In this document: in pieces, positions 37,246 to 45,173 of the stretch
How positions within the stretch are numbered: position 1 is the first letter of the stretch
Layout of the letters: each line of letters opens with the position of its first letter
Assembly (NCBI RefSeq): GCF_023502325.1
Contig: NZ_JAMFLZ010000002.1
Location: forward strand, 434,001 to 498,000
Source: Wocania_A spongiicola
Lineage (GTDB): Bacteria > Bacteroidota > Bacteroidia > Flavobacteriales > Flavobacteriaceae
Direction of reading: 5' to 3'
Length of the DNA stretch: 64,000 bases
The notes under the pieces: generated by a model
What the model saw: the letters and a program-made list of their open reading frames with translations, nothing else
What the model was told of the DNA's origin: nothing
Databases searched by the model: none
Position numbers and translations under genes: made by a program

Positions 37246-38550
37246 ATGATAAATTATTTTAAAAAGTCGCTGCCTCATGAATCTAATAAAACAGCTGAAG
37301 AAAAAAAAGCACTTTATAAGAAATTAAAATGGCAAGTCTTTATTTCTGCTACTTTAGGATATGGGTTATACTATGTGTGTCGTTTAAGTTTAAATGTGGT
37401 AAAAAAACCTATTGTAGATAGCGGACTTTTAACCGAAACAGAACTTGGTATTATTGGGTCTGCGTTATTTTTTTCGTATGCCATCGGGAAGTTTATAAAT
37501 GGTTTTTTAGCCGATCATAGCAACATAAAACGGTTTATGTCTATGGGGCTTTTAGTGTCTTCGTTAGCAAATTTAATTATGGGGTTTACTAGTAGTTTCT
37601 TGTTTTTTGCTATTTGTTGGGGAGTTAATGGTTGGGTGCAGTCTATGGGAGCACCATCAAGTGTAGTTTCTTTATCACGGTGGTATAAAGATAAAGAACG
37701 TGGAAGCTTTTATGGGTTTTGGAGCACGAGTCATAATATCGGTGAAGCTATAACCTATATATTTACAGCTGTAGTTGCTTCTTATTTTGGATGGCAGTGG
37801 GGGTTTAGAGCTGCTGCTATAGTAGGAGTATCAGGTGCTTTAATGGTAGCTGTATTTTTTCATGATACGCCAGAAAGTAAAGGATTACCAACAGTAAACA
37901 AAGATTTTAGTGAAAAGAAACTGTCAACTTGGAATGAGCAAAAGGGAGTTATAAAAAATCCTTATGTATGGTTGCTAGCTTTGTCTAGTGCTTTTATGTA
38001 TATATCTAGGTATGCGGTAAACAGTTGGGGGCCTTATTACTTTGAAGCTGCAAAAGGATATACACTTACTCAGGCAAATAGTTTAGTAGCTATAAGTGCC
38101 ATATGTGGTATTTTAGGAACAGCATCTTCAGGGTTTGTATCTGATAAATTTTTTAAAGGAAGAAGAAATGCACCAGCTCTTATTTTTGGGCTAATGAATG
38201 TATTTGGAATTTCACTTTTTCTTCTTGGTCCAAAAAATGCTTGGTGGATTGATGTAACTAGTATGGTGATTTTTGGATTAGCTATAGGAGGGTTGATTTG
38301 TTATTTAGGAGGCTTAATGGCTGTAGATATTGCGTCAAAAAAAGCATCAGGTGCAGCTTTAGGCATTGTTGGAATCATGAGTTATGCTGCCGCAGGCATT
38401 CAAGATATTGCTAGTGGGTATCTTATTGAAAATAATAAGACAATTGTTGCTGGAGAAACTTTGTACAATTTTGATATGATTTCCGTGTTTTGGATTTCTG
38501 CTGCTATACTTTCTGTATTATTAGCTTTGTTCACTTGGAAGAAAACTTAA
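37246..38550 (+). CDS. MFS transporter, organophosphate:phosphate antiporter type (GlpT/UhpT-like)
   Basis: The 434-residue protein has about twelve membrane segments. The N-terminal YYVCRLSLNVVKKPIVDSG motif and the loop with FINGFLADHSNIKRF resemble the OPA family (GlpT, UhpT, UhpC), which exchanges glycerol-3-phosphate or hexose phosphates for phosphate across the inner membrane. The ATG at 37246 is chosen. An in-frame TTG at 37207 falls inside the terminator loop and would add thirteen unlikely residues. HAD phosphatase and GDPD genes follow with 6- and 11-bp gaps, so the three form an operon. The setting suggests import of the glycerol-3-phosphate released by the two GDPDs. Confidence 0.9.
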   Translation: MINYFKKSLPHESNKTAEEKKALYKKLKWQVFISATLGYGLYYVCRLSLNVVKKPIVDSGLLTETELGIIGSALFFSYAIGKFINGFLADHSNIKRFMSMGLLVSSLANLIMGFTSSFLFFAICWGVNGWVQSMGAPSSVVSLSRWYKDKERGSFYGFWSTSHNIGEAITYIFTAVVASYFGWQWGFRAAAIVGVSGALMVAVFFHDTPESKGLPTVNKDFSEKKLSTWNEQKGVIKNPYVWLLALSSAFMYISRYAVNSWGPYYFEAAKGYTLTQANSLVAISAICGILGTASSGFVSDKFFKGRRNAPALIFGLMNVFGISLFLLGPKNAWWIDVTSMVIFGLAIGGLICYLGGLMAVDIASKKASGAALGIVGIMSYAAAGIQDIASGYLIENNKTIVAGETLYNFDMISVFWISAAILSVLLALFTWKKT

Positions 38551-38556
38551 AAAAAG

Positions 38557-39171
38557 ATGAATAAAATTAAAAATATTGTTTTTGATTTAGGAGGTGTTAT
38601 TATGAATCTTAACGTTCCTAAAACTATTGAAAAGTTTGAACGATTAGGAATAACTAACATTGTAAATAGTACTGGACACCATTATACAGATTCTGTTTTT
38701 TATGATTTTGAAATTGGTGTAGTATCAGAAGATGAATTTGTAAATAAGCTTTTAGGGATGTCAAATTCCAACGTAACTTATAAAAACGTTAAAGAAGCTT
38801 GGAATGCTATGATATTGAATATGCCTAAAGAAAGAATTGAACTGCTTATTAGTTTAAAAAAGAATTATAGATTATTCCTTTTAAGTAATACAAATAGTAT
38901 ACATCAAGAAAAGTTTGAAAGAGAATTCATAATTAACAATGGTTATAATTTTAAAGATTTATTTAATAAAGTATATTATTCTCATCAAGTAGGAATTAGA
39001 AAACCAGAAGAAAAAATATTTCGTTTTGTTCTTAAATCTAGTAAAATAGAAGCAAAAGAAACTCTTTTTATTGATGATTCATTTGAAAATATAGAAGTTG
39101 CTCAAAAAGCTGGAATACAAACGTATCATATAAATAGCAAAAACACATTAAATAGTTTGTTTAATACTTAA
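38557..39171 (+). CDS. HAD-superfamily (subfamily IA) sugar-phosphate phosphatase-like hydrolase
   Basis: The 204-residue protein has the four HAD motifs: nucleophile motif FDLGGVIMN near residue 10, Ser/Thr motif LLSNTN, the lysine in GIRKPEEKIF, and the acidic pair in FIDDSFEN. The size and motif I match the YihX/glucose-1-phosphatase-type group, which acts on small phosphorylated metabolites in the cytoplasm. The gene sits between the OPA-like transporter and the second GDPD with gaps of only a few bases. A role in dephosphorylating an imported glycerol- or sugar-phosphate is likely but not shown. Confidence 0.9.
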   Translation: MNKIKNIVFDLGGVIMNLNVPKTIEKFERLGITNIVNSTGHHYTDSVFYDFEIGVVSEDEFVNKLLGMSNSNVTYKNVKEAWNAMILNMPKERIELLISLKKNYRLFLLSNTNSIHQEKFEREFIINNGYNFKDLFNKVYYSHQVGIRKPEEKIFRFVLKSSKIEAKETLFIDDSFENIEVAQKAGIQTYHINSKNTLNSLFNT

Positions 39172-39182
39172 TAACAGTAGTT

Positions 39183-40139
39183 ATGAAAAATATAATATTC
39201 GTTTCATTATTGATGATTGCTTTCACCTCTTGTAAAGGAGATGTAAAAGAAAAAACAGAATTTAAAATATCTGAAAATAAGAGTTCTAATCTTATTTTAA
39301 ATAAATTAAAGAACCCTTCTTCAGAATATATATTAACAGTTGCTCATAGAGGAGATTGGAGAAATGCACCAGAAAACTCTGTTGATGCAATTAAAAGAGC
39401 AATAGATATGGGAATTGATATTGTCGAAATTGATGTTAGAAAAACAAAGGACAATCATTTAATTGTAATGCACGACAAATCTGTTGATAGAACCACAACA
39501 GGTAAAGGTAAAATAGCAGAAATAGTATTAGATTCAATTCAAAAGTTTGTACTTAAAAATGGAGCTGGGATGCCTACAAAACATAAAGTACCAACATTAA
39601 AGGAGGTGATGAATTTTGTAAAAGGTAAACCTGTATTACTTAATTTGGATAAAGCCTGGGATAACTTACCAGAAAGCTATGCTATTTTAAAAGAAACAGG
39701 GACAATAAATCAAGCTATTTTCAAGGGTAATGACCCATTGCATGTCATGAGAAAAAAGCATGGAAAGCTAATGGATAGCATTAATTATATGCCTATGGTG
39801 TGGCCTATTAACTATAATATTTATGGAGAAACATCAGAAGCACCAGATGTTTATGCTAAAGGGTTTATTGATAAATATAATCCAATCGCATTTGAGGTTA
39901 TTTATGATAAAGAAGATTCTCCTGTAATAGATGCTATAGCATTGATGAAAAAAGAAAATATTTCGGTTTGGGTCAATACATTATGGGATGAACTATGCGC
40001 AGGCCATACAGATGATAAAGCTATAGAAAATCCAAGTGCACATTGGGGATGGATTATAGAAAAAGGAGCCAATGTTATTCAAACAGATCGCCCTAAAGAA
40101 TTGATTGAATATTTAAAAAGTGAAGGCTTACATGATTAA
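39183..40139 (+). CDS. Glycerophosphodiester phosphodiesterase lipoprotein (second copy)
   Basis: The 318-residue protein has a lipobox (AFTSC, Cys17). The GDPD catalytic set is complete: H55-R56-G (VAHRGDWRNAPENS), Glu82 and Asp84 (IVEIDVRK), and His97 (VMHD). It ends VIQTDRPKELIEYLKSEGLH. It is a paralogue of the 36226 gene, with similar N- and C-terminal halves but a different middle (around residues 180-260), which may set a different head-group preference. It is the last gene of the transporter-HAD-GDPD operon. Confidence 0.93.
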   Translation: MKNIIFVSLLMIAFTSCKGDVKEKTEFKISENKSSNLILNKLKNPSSEYILTVAHRGDWRNAPENSVDAIKRAIDMGIDIVEIDVRKTKDNHLIVMHDKSVDRTTTGKGKIAEIVLDSIQKFVLKNGAGMPTKHKVPTLKEVMNFVKGKPVLLNLDKAWDNLPESYAILKETGTINQAIFKGNDPLHVMRKKHGKLMDSINYMPMVWPINYNIYGETSEAPDVYAKGFIDKYNPIAFEVIYDKEDSPVIDAIALMKKENISVWVNTLWDELCAGHTDDKAIENPSAHWGWIIEKGANVIQTDRPKELIEYLKSEGLHD

Positions 40140-40228
40140 TAATTGATTATCAAAAACGAGAATTTTAAATATTTGATAATTCGTGTTAAGGTTTTCTTGT
40201 TTTATTTCTGTTTTGTTATGTTTAGCTT

Positions 40229-40236
40229 TAAATTTG
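40229..40236 (+). promoter_or_regulatory. Putative -7 box for manA
   Basis: TAAATTTG fits the Bacteroidota consensus TAnnTTTG and lies 30 bp before the manA start codon. A TTTTG occurs upstream, but its spacing is shorter than usual, so the -33 element is uncertain. Confidence 0.4.
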
Positions 40237-40265
40237 CATAGCACTAATCAATAACTAAAAAGAAG

Positions 40266-41468
40266 ATGCCGAAATTATTTGCTCTTAAAGGAAAAATTCA
40301 AAATTATGCTTGGGGCGGAACCAGGTTTATTCCTGAATTATTGGGGATTGAAAGTAATAATGATAAATGTGCAGAATATTGGTTAGGTGCGCATGCAAAT
40401 GCCCCTTCTGTAATATCGACATCAGATGGCGATCAAAATTTAGATAGCTATTTAGCATCTCATAATTCTGAAAGTTTAGGAGATGAGGTGGTTGAAAACT
40501 TTGGTAGATTGCCCTTTCTATTTAAAGTGTTAGATGTGTACGATATGTTATCTATTCAAGTGCATCCTACCAAAACTGAAGCTGAAAAAGGTTTTAGACA
40601 CGAAAATGAATTAGGAATACCTTTAACAGCACCACATAGAAATTATAAAGATGATAACCATAAACCAGAAATTATGGTGGCTCTTAGTGAGTTTTGGTTA
40701 TTGCATGGCTTTTTGTCTAAAGACAAACTTGAAGAAAGATTGAGAAATACTCCAGAGTTTATCGATTTGTTGTCTGTTTTTAACGAAGCTGGTTATTTTG
40801 GTTTGTATAAAAGAGTTATGGAGCAATCTGTTGATGAAACAAACCAGACGCTAGCACCTTTGGTAAATCGTATAATGCCATTGTACTTAAAAGGGAAGTT
40901 GGATAAATCTAGTCCAGATTATTGGGCAGCTAAAGCCGTAGATTCTTCAACAGATAAAAATGTTTTAGATAAAGGTATTTATTCTATCTATTTTTTCAAT
41001 ATCGTTAAGGCTAACAAAGGAGAGGCAGTTTTTCAAGATGCTGGAATTCCTCATGCTTATCTTGAAGGGCAGAATATGGAACTTATGGCAAATTCAGATA
41101 ATGTTTTACGTGGAGGTTTAACACCAAAGCATATCGATGTGTCTGAGTTATTAAAACATGTTGCTTTTGAAGAAACTATACCAAATGTTATGAAAGGTAG
41201 CCTACAAGAGGATGGCATTGAAAGAATTTATAAAACTCCAGCACCAGATTTTGAGCTTAGTAAAATAGATTTAAAAAAATCAGATATCTATAAATCTAAA
41301 ACAAAAACAGCTCAAATTTTAATAGTTATTGATGGTGAAGCAGAAATTGTTACAGATAGTAATAAGTTACTTGTTAGTAAAGGCGAATCAGCCTTTTTAA
41401 AAGCAGATTGTAAATATATAATATCTTCTACCTCTAGTGCAACAATATATAAAGCTACTACGCCTTAG
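40266..41468 (+). CDS. manA: Mannose-6-phosphate isomerase, class I
   Basis: The 400-residue enzyme interconverts fructose-6-phosphate and mannose-6-phosphate in the cytoplasm. Family hallmarks are YAWGG near residue 14, the zinc ligands Gln98 and His100 in SIQVHP, Glu135 in HKPEIMV, and PHAYLEGQNMELMANSDNVL in the cupin core. It feeds GDP-mannose or fucose synthesis and mannose catabolism. It starts 126 bp after the second GDPD gene with its own likely -7 box. It may simply be a neighbour of the uptake locus, or it may process a mannose-containing substrate. Confidence 0.95.
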   Translation: MPKLFALKGKIQNYAWGGTRFIPELLGIESNNDKCAEYWLGAHANAPSVISTSDGDQNLDSYLASHNSESLGDEVVENFGRLPFLFKVLDVYDMLSIQVHPTKTEAEKGFRHENELGIPLTAPHRNYKDDNHKPEIMVALSEFWLLHGFLSKDKLEERLRNTPEFIDLLSVFNEAGYFGLYKRVMEQSVDETNQTLAPLVNRIMPLYLKGKLDKSSPDYWAAKAVDSSTDKNVLDKGIYSIYFFNIVKANKGEAVFQDAGIPHAYLEGQNMELMANSDNVLRGGLTPKHIDVSELLKHVAFEETIPNVMKGSLQEDGIERIYKTPAPDFELSKIDLKKSDIYKSKTKTAQILIVIDGEAEIVTDSNKLLVSKGESAFLKADCKYIISSTSSATIYKATTP

Positions 41469-41481
41469 AAATTATATAAAA

Positions 41482-41634
41482 CTAATCCAAAGCATTTTTT
41501 GTTACAAACCATCTCCAGCCTATAATAGCCATTTGTAGTTTTGTGGCTTTAGCTAAGTCCAATTGCTTTTTAGAATAACTTGGTAAAACCATTTTATTTA
41601 CCCTTGCTAAAAATTTAAATACTTGCTTTTTCAT
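41482..41634 (-). CDS. Small basic hypothetical protein, 50 aa
   Basis: A minus-strand frame begins MKKQVFKFLARVNKMVLPSY and continues SKKQLDLAKATKLQMAIIGW to RWFVTKNALD. I have the impression of a short conserved Flavobacteriaceae family with this MKK...KFL...LPSY...GWRxxVT pattern, but cannot verify it. It is strongly basic and amphipathic, with no signal peptide. It converges on manA with 13 bp between the stops. The function is unknown. Confidence 0.6.
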   Translation of the reverse strand: MKKQVFKFLARVNKMVLPSYSKKQLDLAKATKLQMAIIGWRWFVTKNALD

Positions 41635-42085
41635 TTTTATAACCTTGCTTGAAGGTAAAAATAGTAAAACTTATTCTAGACTAAGCTTTACATTTTTTTT
41701 GAATTTATATAATCGAGAATATAATGAAGATAATATCGATTATAAATTTGGCAAGTGTCATCATAATTTTAGGTTTTAAAAGGTTAGTAATTGGTTTAAT
41801 TTTATCAATGTTTTTTGAAGATATATATTTGGGAATATGTTCACCAAATGTTTTTACATATATTAATAAAATTGAATATATATTTGTAAGTAAAAAAATG
41901 ATTTATATTTCAATATTTTAGTGACTCTCTTTATTGAAGTTTTATATTGTAATTTTAAAATGATATAATTGTTTTAATTTGTAATATTTGTAGGCTTTTT
42001 TTAGGGCTAATTTTAAAAACCAAGGGAGTTTTTATTAAAAAAATGAAGATTTTAGGCTATTTCATCTTTTTTTAATTTAAAGCAC
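41635..42085. other. AT-rich gap without a convincing gene
   Basis: Apart from a 65-codon hydrophobic frame at 41724-41921 that looks like chance, I see no gene, RNA or repeat. The region ends at the terminator of the M56 peptidase gene. Confidence 0.5.
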
Positions 42086-42116
42086 AAAAAAAAGGCACTC
42101 ATTTAATGAGTGCCTT
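42086..42116 (-). terminator. Intrinsic terminator of the BlaI/BlaR1-type operon
   Basis: Read on the minus strand, AAGGCACTCATT and AATGAGTGCCTT pair perfectly in a tight hairpin, followed by a T run. It lies just beyond the stop of the M56 peptidase gene. Confidence 0.9.
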
Positions 42117-42137
42117 AAAGTTTTATTTTAAATAGGT

Positions 42138-44012
42138 TTAGTTTTTCTTTTTGGTGTTAATTTCTATTACACCATCTTTTCCTTTTTTACCATATTTTTT
42201 TTCAGCAGACTTGTCTTTTAAAACAGTTATGCTTTTAATATTATTAGGTTCTATATCTTCTACGTTTTCTTTTTTAATTTCTTTTCCATCTAGTATGTAT
42301 AGAGGTTCTTTTCCATTATCATCACTAATAATAATTTTGCTATTACTACTCTTTCCTAATGTTTTTACTTTATAAGAGCCTTTTGCATTAGCATTCTTTA
42401 AAATAATGACATCTTCCTCTTCCTCGTTATCGTAATCACTTTCAACAATAACTTCAATATCTTCATCATCATCTATAATTGTTTCTACATTTTTACTTAT
42501 TGATATACTACGATATTTTCCCTTTTTCCCGTGCTTATTAAAATTAATTGTGTCTTCATGTATTATTTCATAATCCTCATCTTCGCTAGAAAAAACAAAT
42601 ACATTGTTTCCTTTTCCAGATTTACTAATTTTATGTTTACCATCTTTGGACTTTATGTAATAAGAATTAGCACTGTAGATGTGTTTTGAGCTACCACTTC
42701 CTATTGAAATGGATTCTTTATCTTCATCAAAAGAAATTTTTATTGGTTTAATAGCTTCATCTGAGCTTACACTATAATTTGTGCTAGACTTTTTTGAGCT
42801 AACATCTATTTTAATAGCTGTAATTTCATTTTCATCATTTCTTTTAATGCTTTTAAATTTAACTGTAACTCCTTTTTTCTTAAAGTCACTAACAACTTTT
42901 TCAAAATCAGCTTCAGTGAAATTTTTAGTAATTATAATTATTTCTAAATCACCAATAGCTTTTGTTTTTTTAGTGTTTTTTATATTTGTTTTTTTAGGTT
43001 CTACTTTTTTTGCATTAGTTTTTTTAGTGTTTTTTGTTGCTGTTGATTTGCTAACGCTTGTTTCTTTTTTATCCTCTTCAAAAATATTCTCATTTTCTAT
43101 TAGCGCTTTTTCTATTACAGGATTGTTTATTAATAGATTTTCTAAAACGGGTACTTCTTTTTCAACATAGATTTTTTTTGTATTAAAACTCATTAAAAAA
43201 ATAACAAGTATAGGAATGACTAATACATACTTAAGTCGATTAATTTTTTTTGATTTTGATTTGTGTAACATAACGATTCGTTTTTTGATTAATGAATTAT
43301 AAAAATTATTGGTTAAAGCCAATTGATGAGTTGGCATACTTGTTTTTAGTAATGTATATTGATAGCTTTTTTTACATTCAGATTTGTTCTGAGCATTTTG
43401 ATCAGCTATAAATTCTAAGTTCTGTTTTAAATCTTTATTATAAAACCATACAAAGGGATTAAACCATAGCACAATACACGATAGTTGAGTTAGTAAAATA
43501 TCTATTGAATGGTATTGGCGTGCATGTACTTTTTCGTGTGTTATGACTTGTTCTAATTCATTTTGATTAAATAAATCTGGATTATATACAATCCAATTAA
43601 AAAATGAAAAAGGAGAGACTTGACTATTTGTTTTTATGTAAGTATATAGTCCCAGTTTTTCTCTTTCGTTTAAAAATATCATTTTAGCTAAAGAGAATAA
43701 CTGAATTAAAAACCGAATTGAGAAAAATATCACACCTAATATATATATGATATATAAAAACTGTATAAAAGTAATGGATTGCTCTGGTTTTGTATTTAAA
43801 GAAGTTGCATCACTAAATACATAAGTGTCCATCAATACAGGAGTGTGTTCAATATAAATTGGAATTACAACAAAAGGTAGGACAAAAGCTGTAAATAAAC
43901 CAACTAATAAAAACCAACGATTAGATTGAAAAAAAGTATCACGCTGTAAAAACAATTTGTAACACAAGTAAAAAACAGCAATAACGGTACTCGTTTTAAG
44001 TAAATATTCCAT
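42138..44012 (-). CDS. M56-family (BlaR1-like) membrane metallopeptidase with unusual C-terminal tail
   Basis: The 624-residue protein has N-terminal membrane segments (about 5-20, 32-52, 82-108), the zinc motif HEKVH at 159-163 with downstream EFIADQNA, and a further helix near residue 260-275 (VLVIPILVIFLMSF). BlaR1/MecR1 relatives sense a stress and cleave a BlaI repressor, which here is encoded 3 bp upstream. No beta-lactam-binding sensor domain is present. Instead there is a Lys/Thr-rich linker (about 310-350), a beta-rich periplasmic region, and a final segment (ILDGKEI, IKSITVLKDKSAEKKYGKKG, GVIEI) resembling the TonB-dependent receptor plug. This plug-like tail is a known Bacteroidota variation. 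What it senses is unknown. Confidence 0.9.
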   Translation of the reverse strand: MEYLLKTSTVIAVFYLCYKLFLQRDTFFQSNRWFLLVGLFTAFVLPFVVIPIYIEHTPVLMDTYVFSDATSLNTKPEQSITFIQFLYIIYILGVIFFSIRFLIQLFSLAKMIFLNEREKLGLYTYIKTNSQVSPFSFFNWIVYNPDLFNQNELEQVITHEKVHARQYHSIDILLTQLSCIVLWFNPFVWFYNKDLKQNLEFIADQNAQNKSECKKSYQYTLLKTSMPTHQLALTNNFYNSLIKKRIVMLHKSKSKKINRLKYVLVIPILVIFLMSFNTKKIYVEKEVPVLENLLINNPVIEKALIENENIFEEDKKETSVSKSTATKNTKKTNAKKVEPKKTNIKNTKKTKAIGDLEIIIITKNFTEADFEKVVSDFKKKGVTVKFKSIKRNDENEITAIKIDVSSKKSSTNYSVSSDEAIKPIKISFDEDKESISIGSGSSKHIYSANSYYIKSKDGKHKISKSGKGNNVFVFSSEDEDYEIIHEDTINFNKHGKKGKYRSISISKNVETIIDDDEDIEVIVESDYDNEEEEDVIILKNANAKGSYKVKTLGKSSNSKIIISDDNGKEPLYILDGKEIKKENVEDIEPNNIKSITVLKDKSAEKKYGKKGKDGVIEINTKKKN

Positions 44013-44015
44013 AAG

Positions 44016-44375
44016 TTATTTTTGTTTTTCAATTAATGCAATAATCTCTTTTAGCTCATCAACACTTATTTTTTCTTCTTTAGCAAAAAATGATACCATA
44101 TTTTTATAAGAGTTGTTAAAATAATTATCAATGGCCACATTCATAAACCTTTTTTTATACGCTTCCTTAGTAACAATAGGGTAGTATTGATGTGTTTTGC
44201 CATAAGCATTATAGGCTACAAAGCCTTTTTCTTCTAGGTTTCGTATAATAGTTGAAAGCGTATTGTAATGTGGTTTATCTTTAACTATTTGATTTAGTAC
44301 ATCTTTAACAAAAGCTTTTTCAAGCTTCCATAAAATGTGCATTATTTCTTCCTCCTTGTTTGTTAACTTTTCCAT
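44016..44375 (-). CDS. BlaI/MecI/CopY-family transcriptional repressor
   Basis: The 119-residue winged-helix protein begins MEKLTNKEEEIMHILWKLEK and includes the recognition region HYNTLSTIIRNLEEKGFVAY, matching the Penicillinase_R family. The C-terminal half would dimerise and contain the site cut by the partner peptidase. The peptidase gene follows after 3 bp. Two tight palindromes about 100 bp upstream (44474-44511) are candidate operators, which would make the pair autoregulated. Confidence 0.94.
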   Translation of the reverse strand: MEKLTNKEEEIMHILWKLEKAFVKDVLNQIVKDKPHYNTLSTIIRNLEEKGFVAYNAYGKTHQYYPIVTKEAYKKRFMNVAIDNYFNNSYKNMVSFFAKEEKISVDELKEIIALIEKQK

Positions 44376-44473
44376 TTATACATTGTTTGGACATTACTTT
44401 GCTTTTCTGTAGTACCTAATAGTTATGTTTATAACAAATTAGAGAGGCTACGTCTATAGCATAAAACAAACCT

Positions 44474-44511
44474 ATAACTATTTTTATAGTTATACAACTA
44501 TTTTAATAGTT
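44474..44511 (-). promoter_or_regulatory. Tandem palindromes, candidate BlaI-type operator
   Basis: ATAACTAT-TTTT-ATAGTTAT (44474-44493) and AACTATT-TT-AATAGTT (44496-44511) are two near-identical dyads with related arms, spaced about two helical turns apart. A further half-site, AATAGTTAT, occurs near 44427. BlaI repressors bind such short dyads upstream of their own gene; assignment here rests on position and symmetry. Confidence 0.45.
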
Positions 44512-44543
44512 ATTTAACGAAATTTATAGTTTTTATTGCATTA

Positions 44544-44579
44544 AAAAATAAAATCCGATTCTTAAAACAAGAACCGGAT
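44544..44579 (-). terminator. Intrinsic terminator of the 116-aa lipoprotein gene
   Basis: On the minus strand ATCCGGTTCTT / AAGAATCGGAT forms an 11-bp stem with one wobble, followed by TTTTATTTTTT. It lies about 25 bp past the lipoprotein stop codon. Confidence 0.82.
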
Positions 44580-44604
44580 AGTGCTAAATTGGAGTTGTAA
44601 AATG

Positions 44605-44955
44605 CTAATCAATAATAAGTTCACATTTAAATTTATCTTTATCAACTCCAATACCACATTCCCAGTCAGATTCAGGAGGATAAACCCCATTTTGTTCAAT
44701 TTTGTAATATAATATGTTATTTTTCATTAAGCCCCACATATCTTTACCATTGTCAGCTAGATAAGTTATTATACGTTCTGTATTATCATCGGCATTAACA
44801 TACTTTAGCCCTTTAGTATTGGCTTTATCAAGCATATAAATTCCATTAAGGCTATTGGTTCCACTAATTTCAAGACCAATAACTTCTATTTCATCCTTAG
44901 AACAAGATGTTAAGGCGAAAACAGAGAATAACATAAAAAGTGTTAGTTTTTTCAT
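44605..44955 (-). CDS. Hypothetical lipoprotein, 116 aa
   Basis: A lipoprotein signal ends FALTSC (Cys18). The mature part is a small beta-rich domain with LNGIYMLDKANTKGLKYVN and a C-terminal WECGIGVDKDKFKCELIID that contains two further cysteines. I do not recognise the family. It is monocistronic, with its own terminator downstream. Confidence 0.75.
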   Translation of the reverse strand: MKKLTLFMLFSVFALTSCSKDEIEVIGLEISGTNSLNGIYMLDKANTKGLKYVNADDNTERIITYLADNGKDMWGLMKNNILYYKIEQNGVYPPESDWECGIGVDKDKFKCELIID

Positions 44956-45173
44956 AGTTAGTGTTTTTAATAGGTTTGGTTCATCAAATGTTGCAAATTT
45001 TATTTTTAAAGCGATGTAGTTAATCTGTTTTTCGATGAACGAACTGAAATTGATGTAGTTAATCGATTATAAAAGCCTTTGAGTTAAGACTTTGTTAAGT
45101 AAGTAGATAATAAACTTTGGTCTTCAATGCTCTAAAATCTAACTTTATAATATCTTCGCAAAAAATATTAATT

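Noticed and set aside
40266..41468. manA as a firm member of the glycerophosphodiester operon
   Set aside because: A 126-bp gap and its own -7-like box argue for separate transcription. A functional link is possible but not supported by the sequence.
41724..41921. 65-codon hydrophobic frame in the gap before the M56 peptidase gene
   Set aside because: The product is almost entirely Ile/Leu/Phe/Lys/Tyr from AT-rich DNA, has no organised topology or neighbours, and looks like a chance frame.
42151..43170. Long plus-strand frames opposite the M56 peptidase gene
   Set aside because: Lys/Asn-rich coding on the minus strand gives Phe/Leu-rich antisense frames. The minus-strand product has clear domains.
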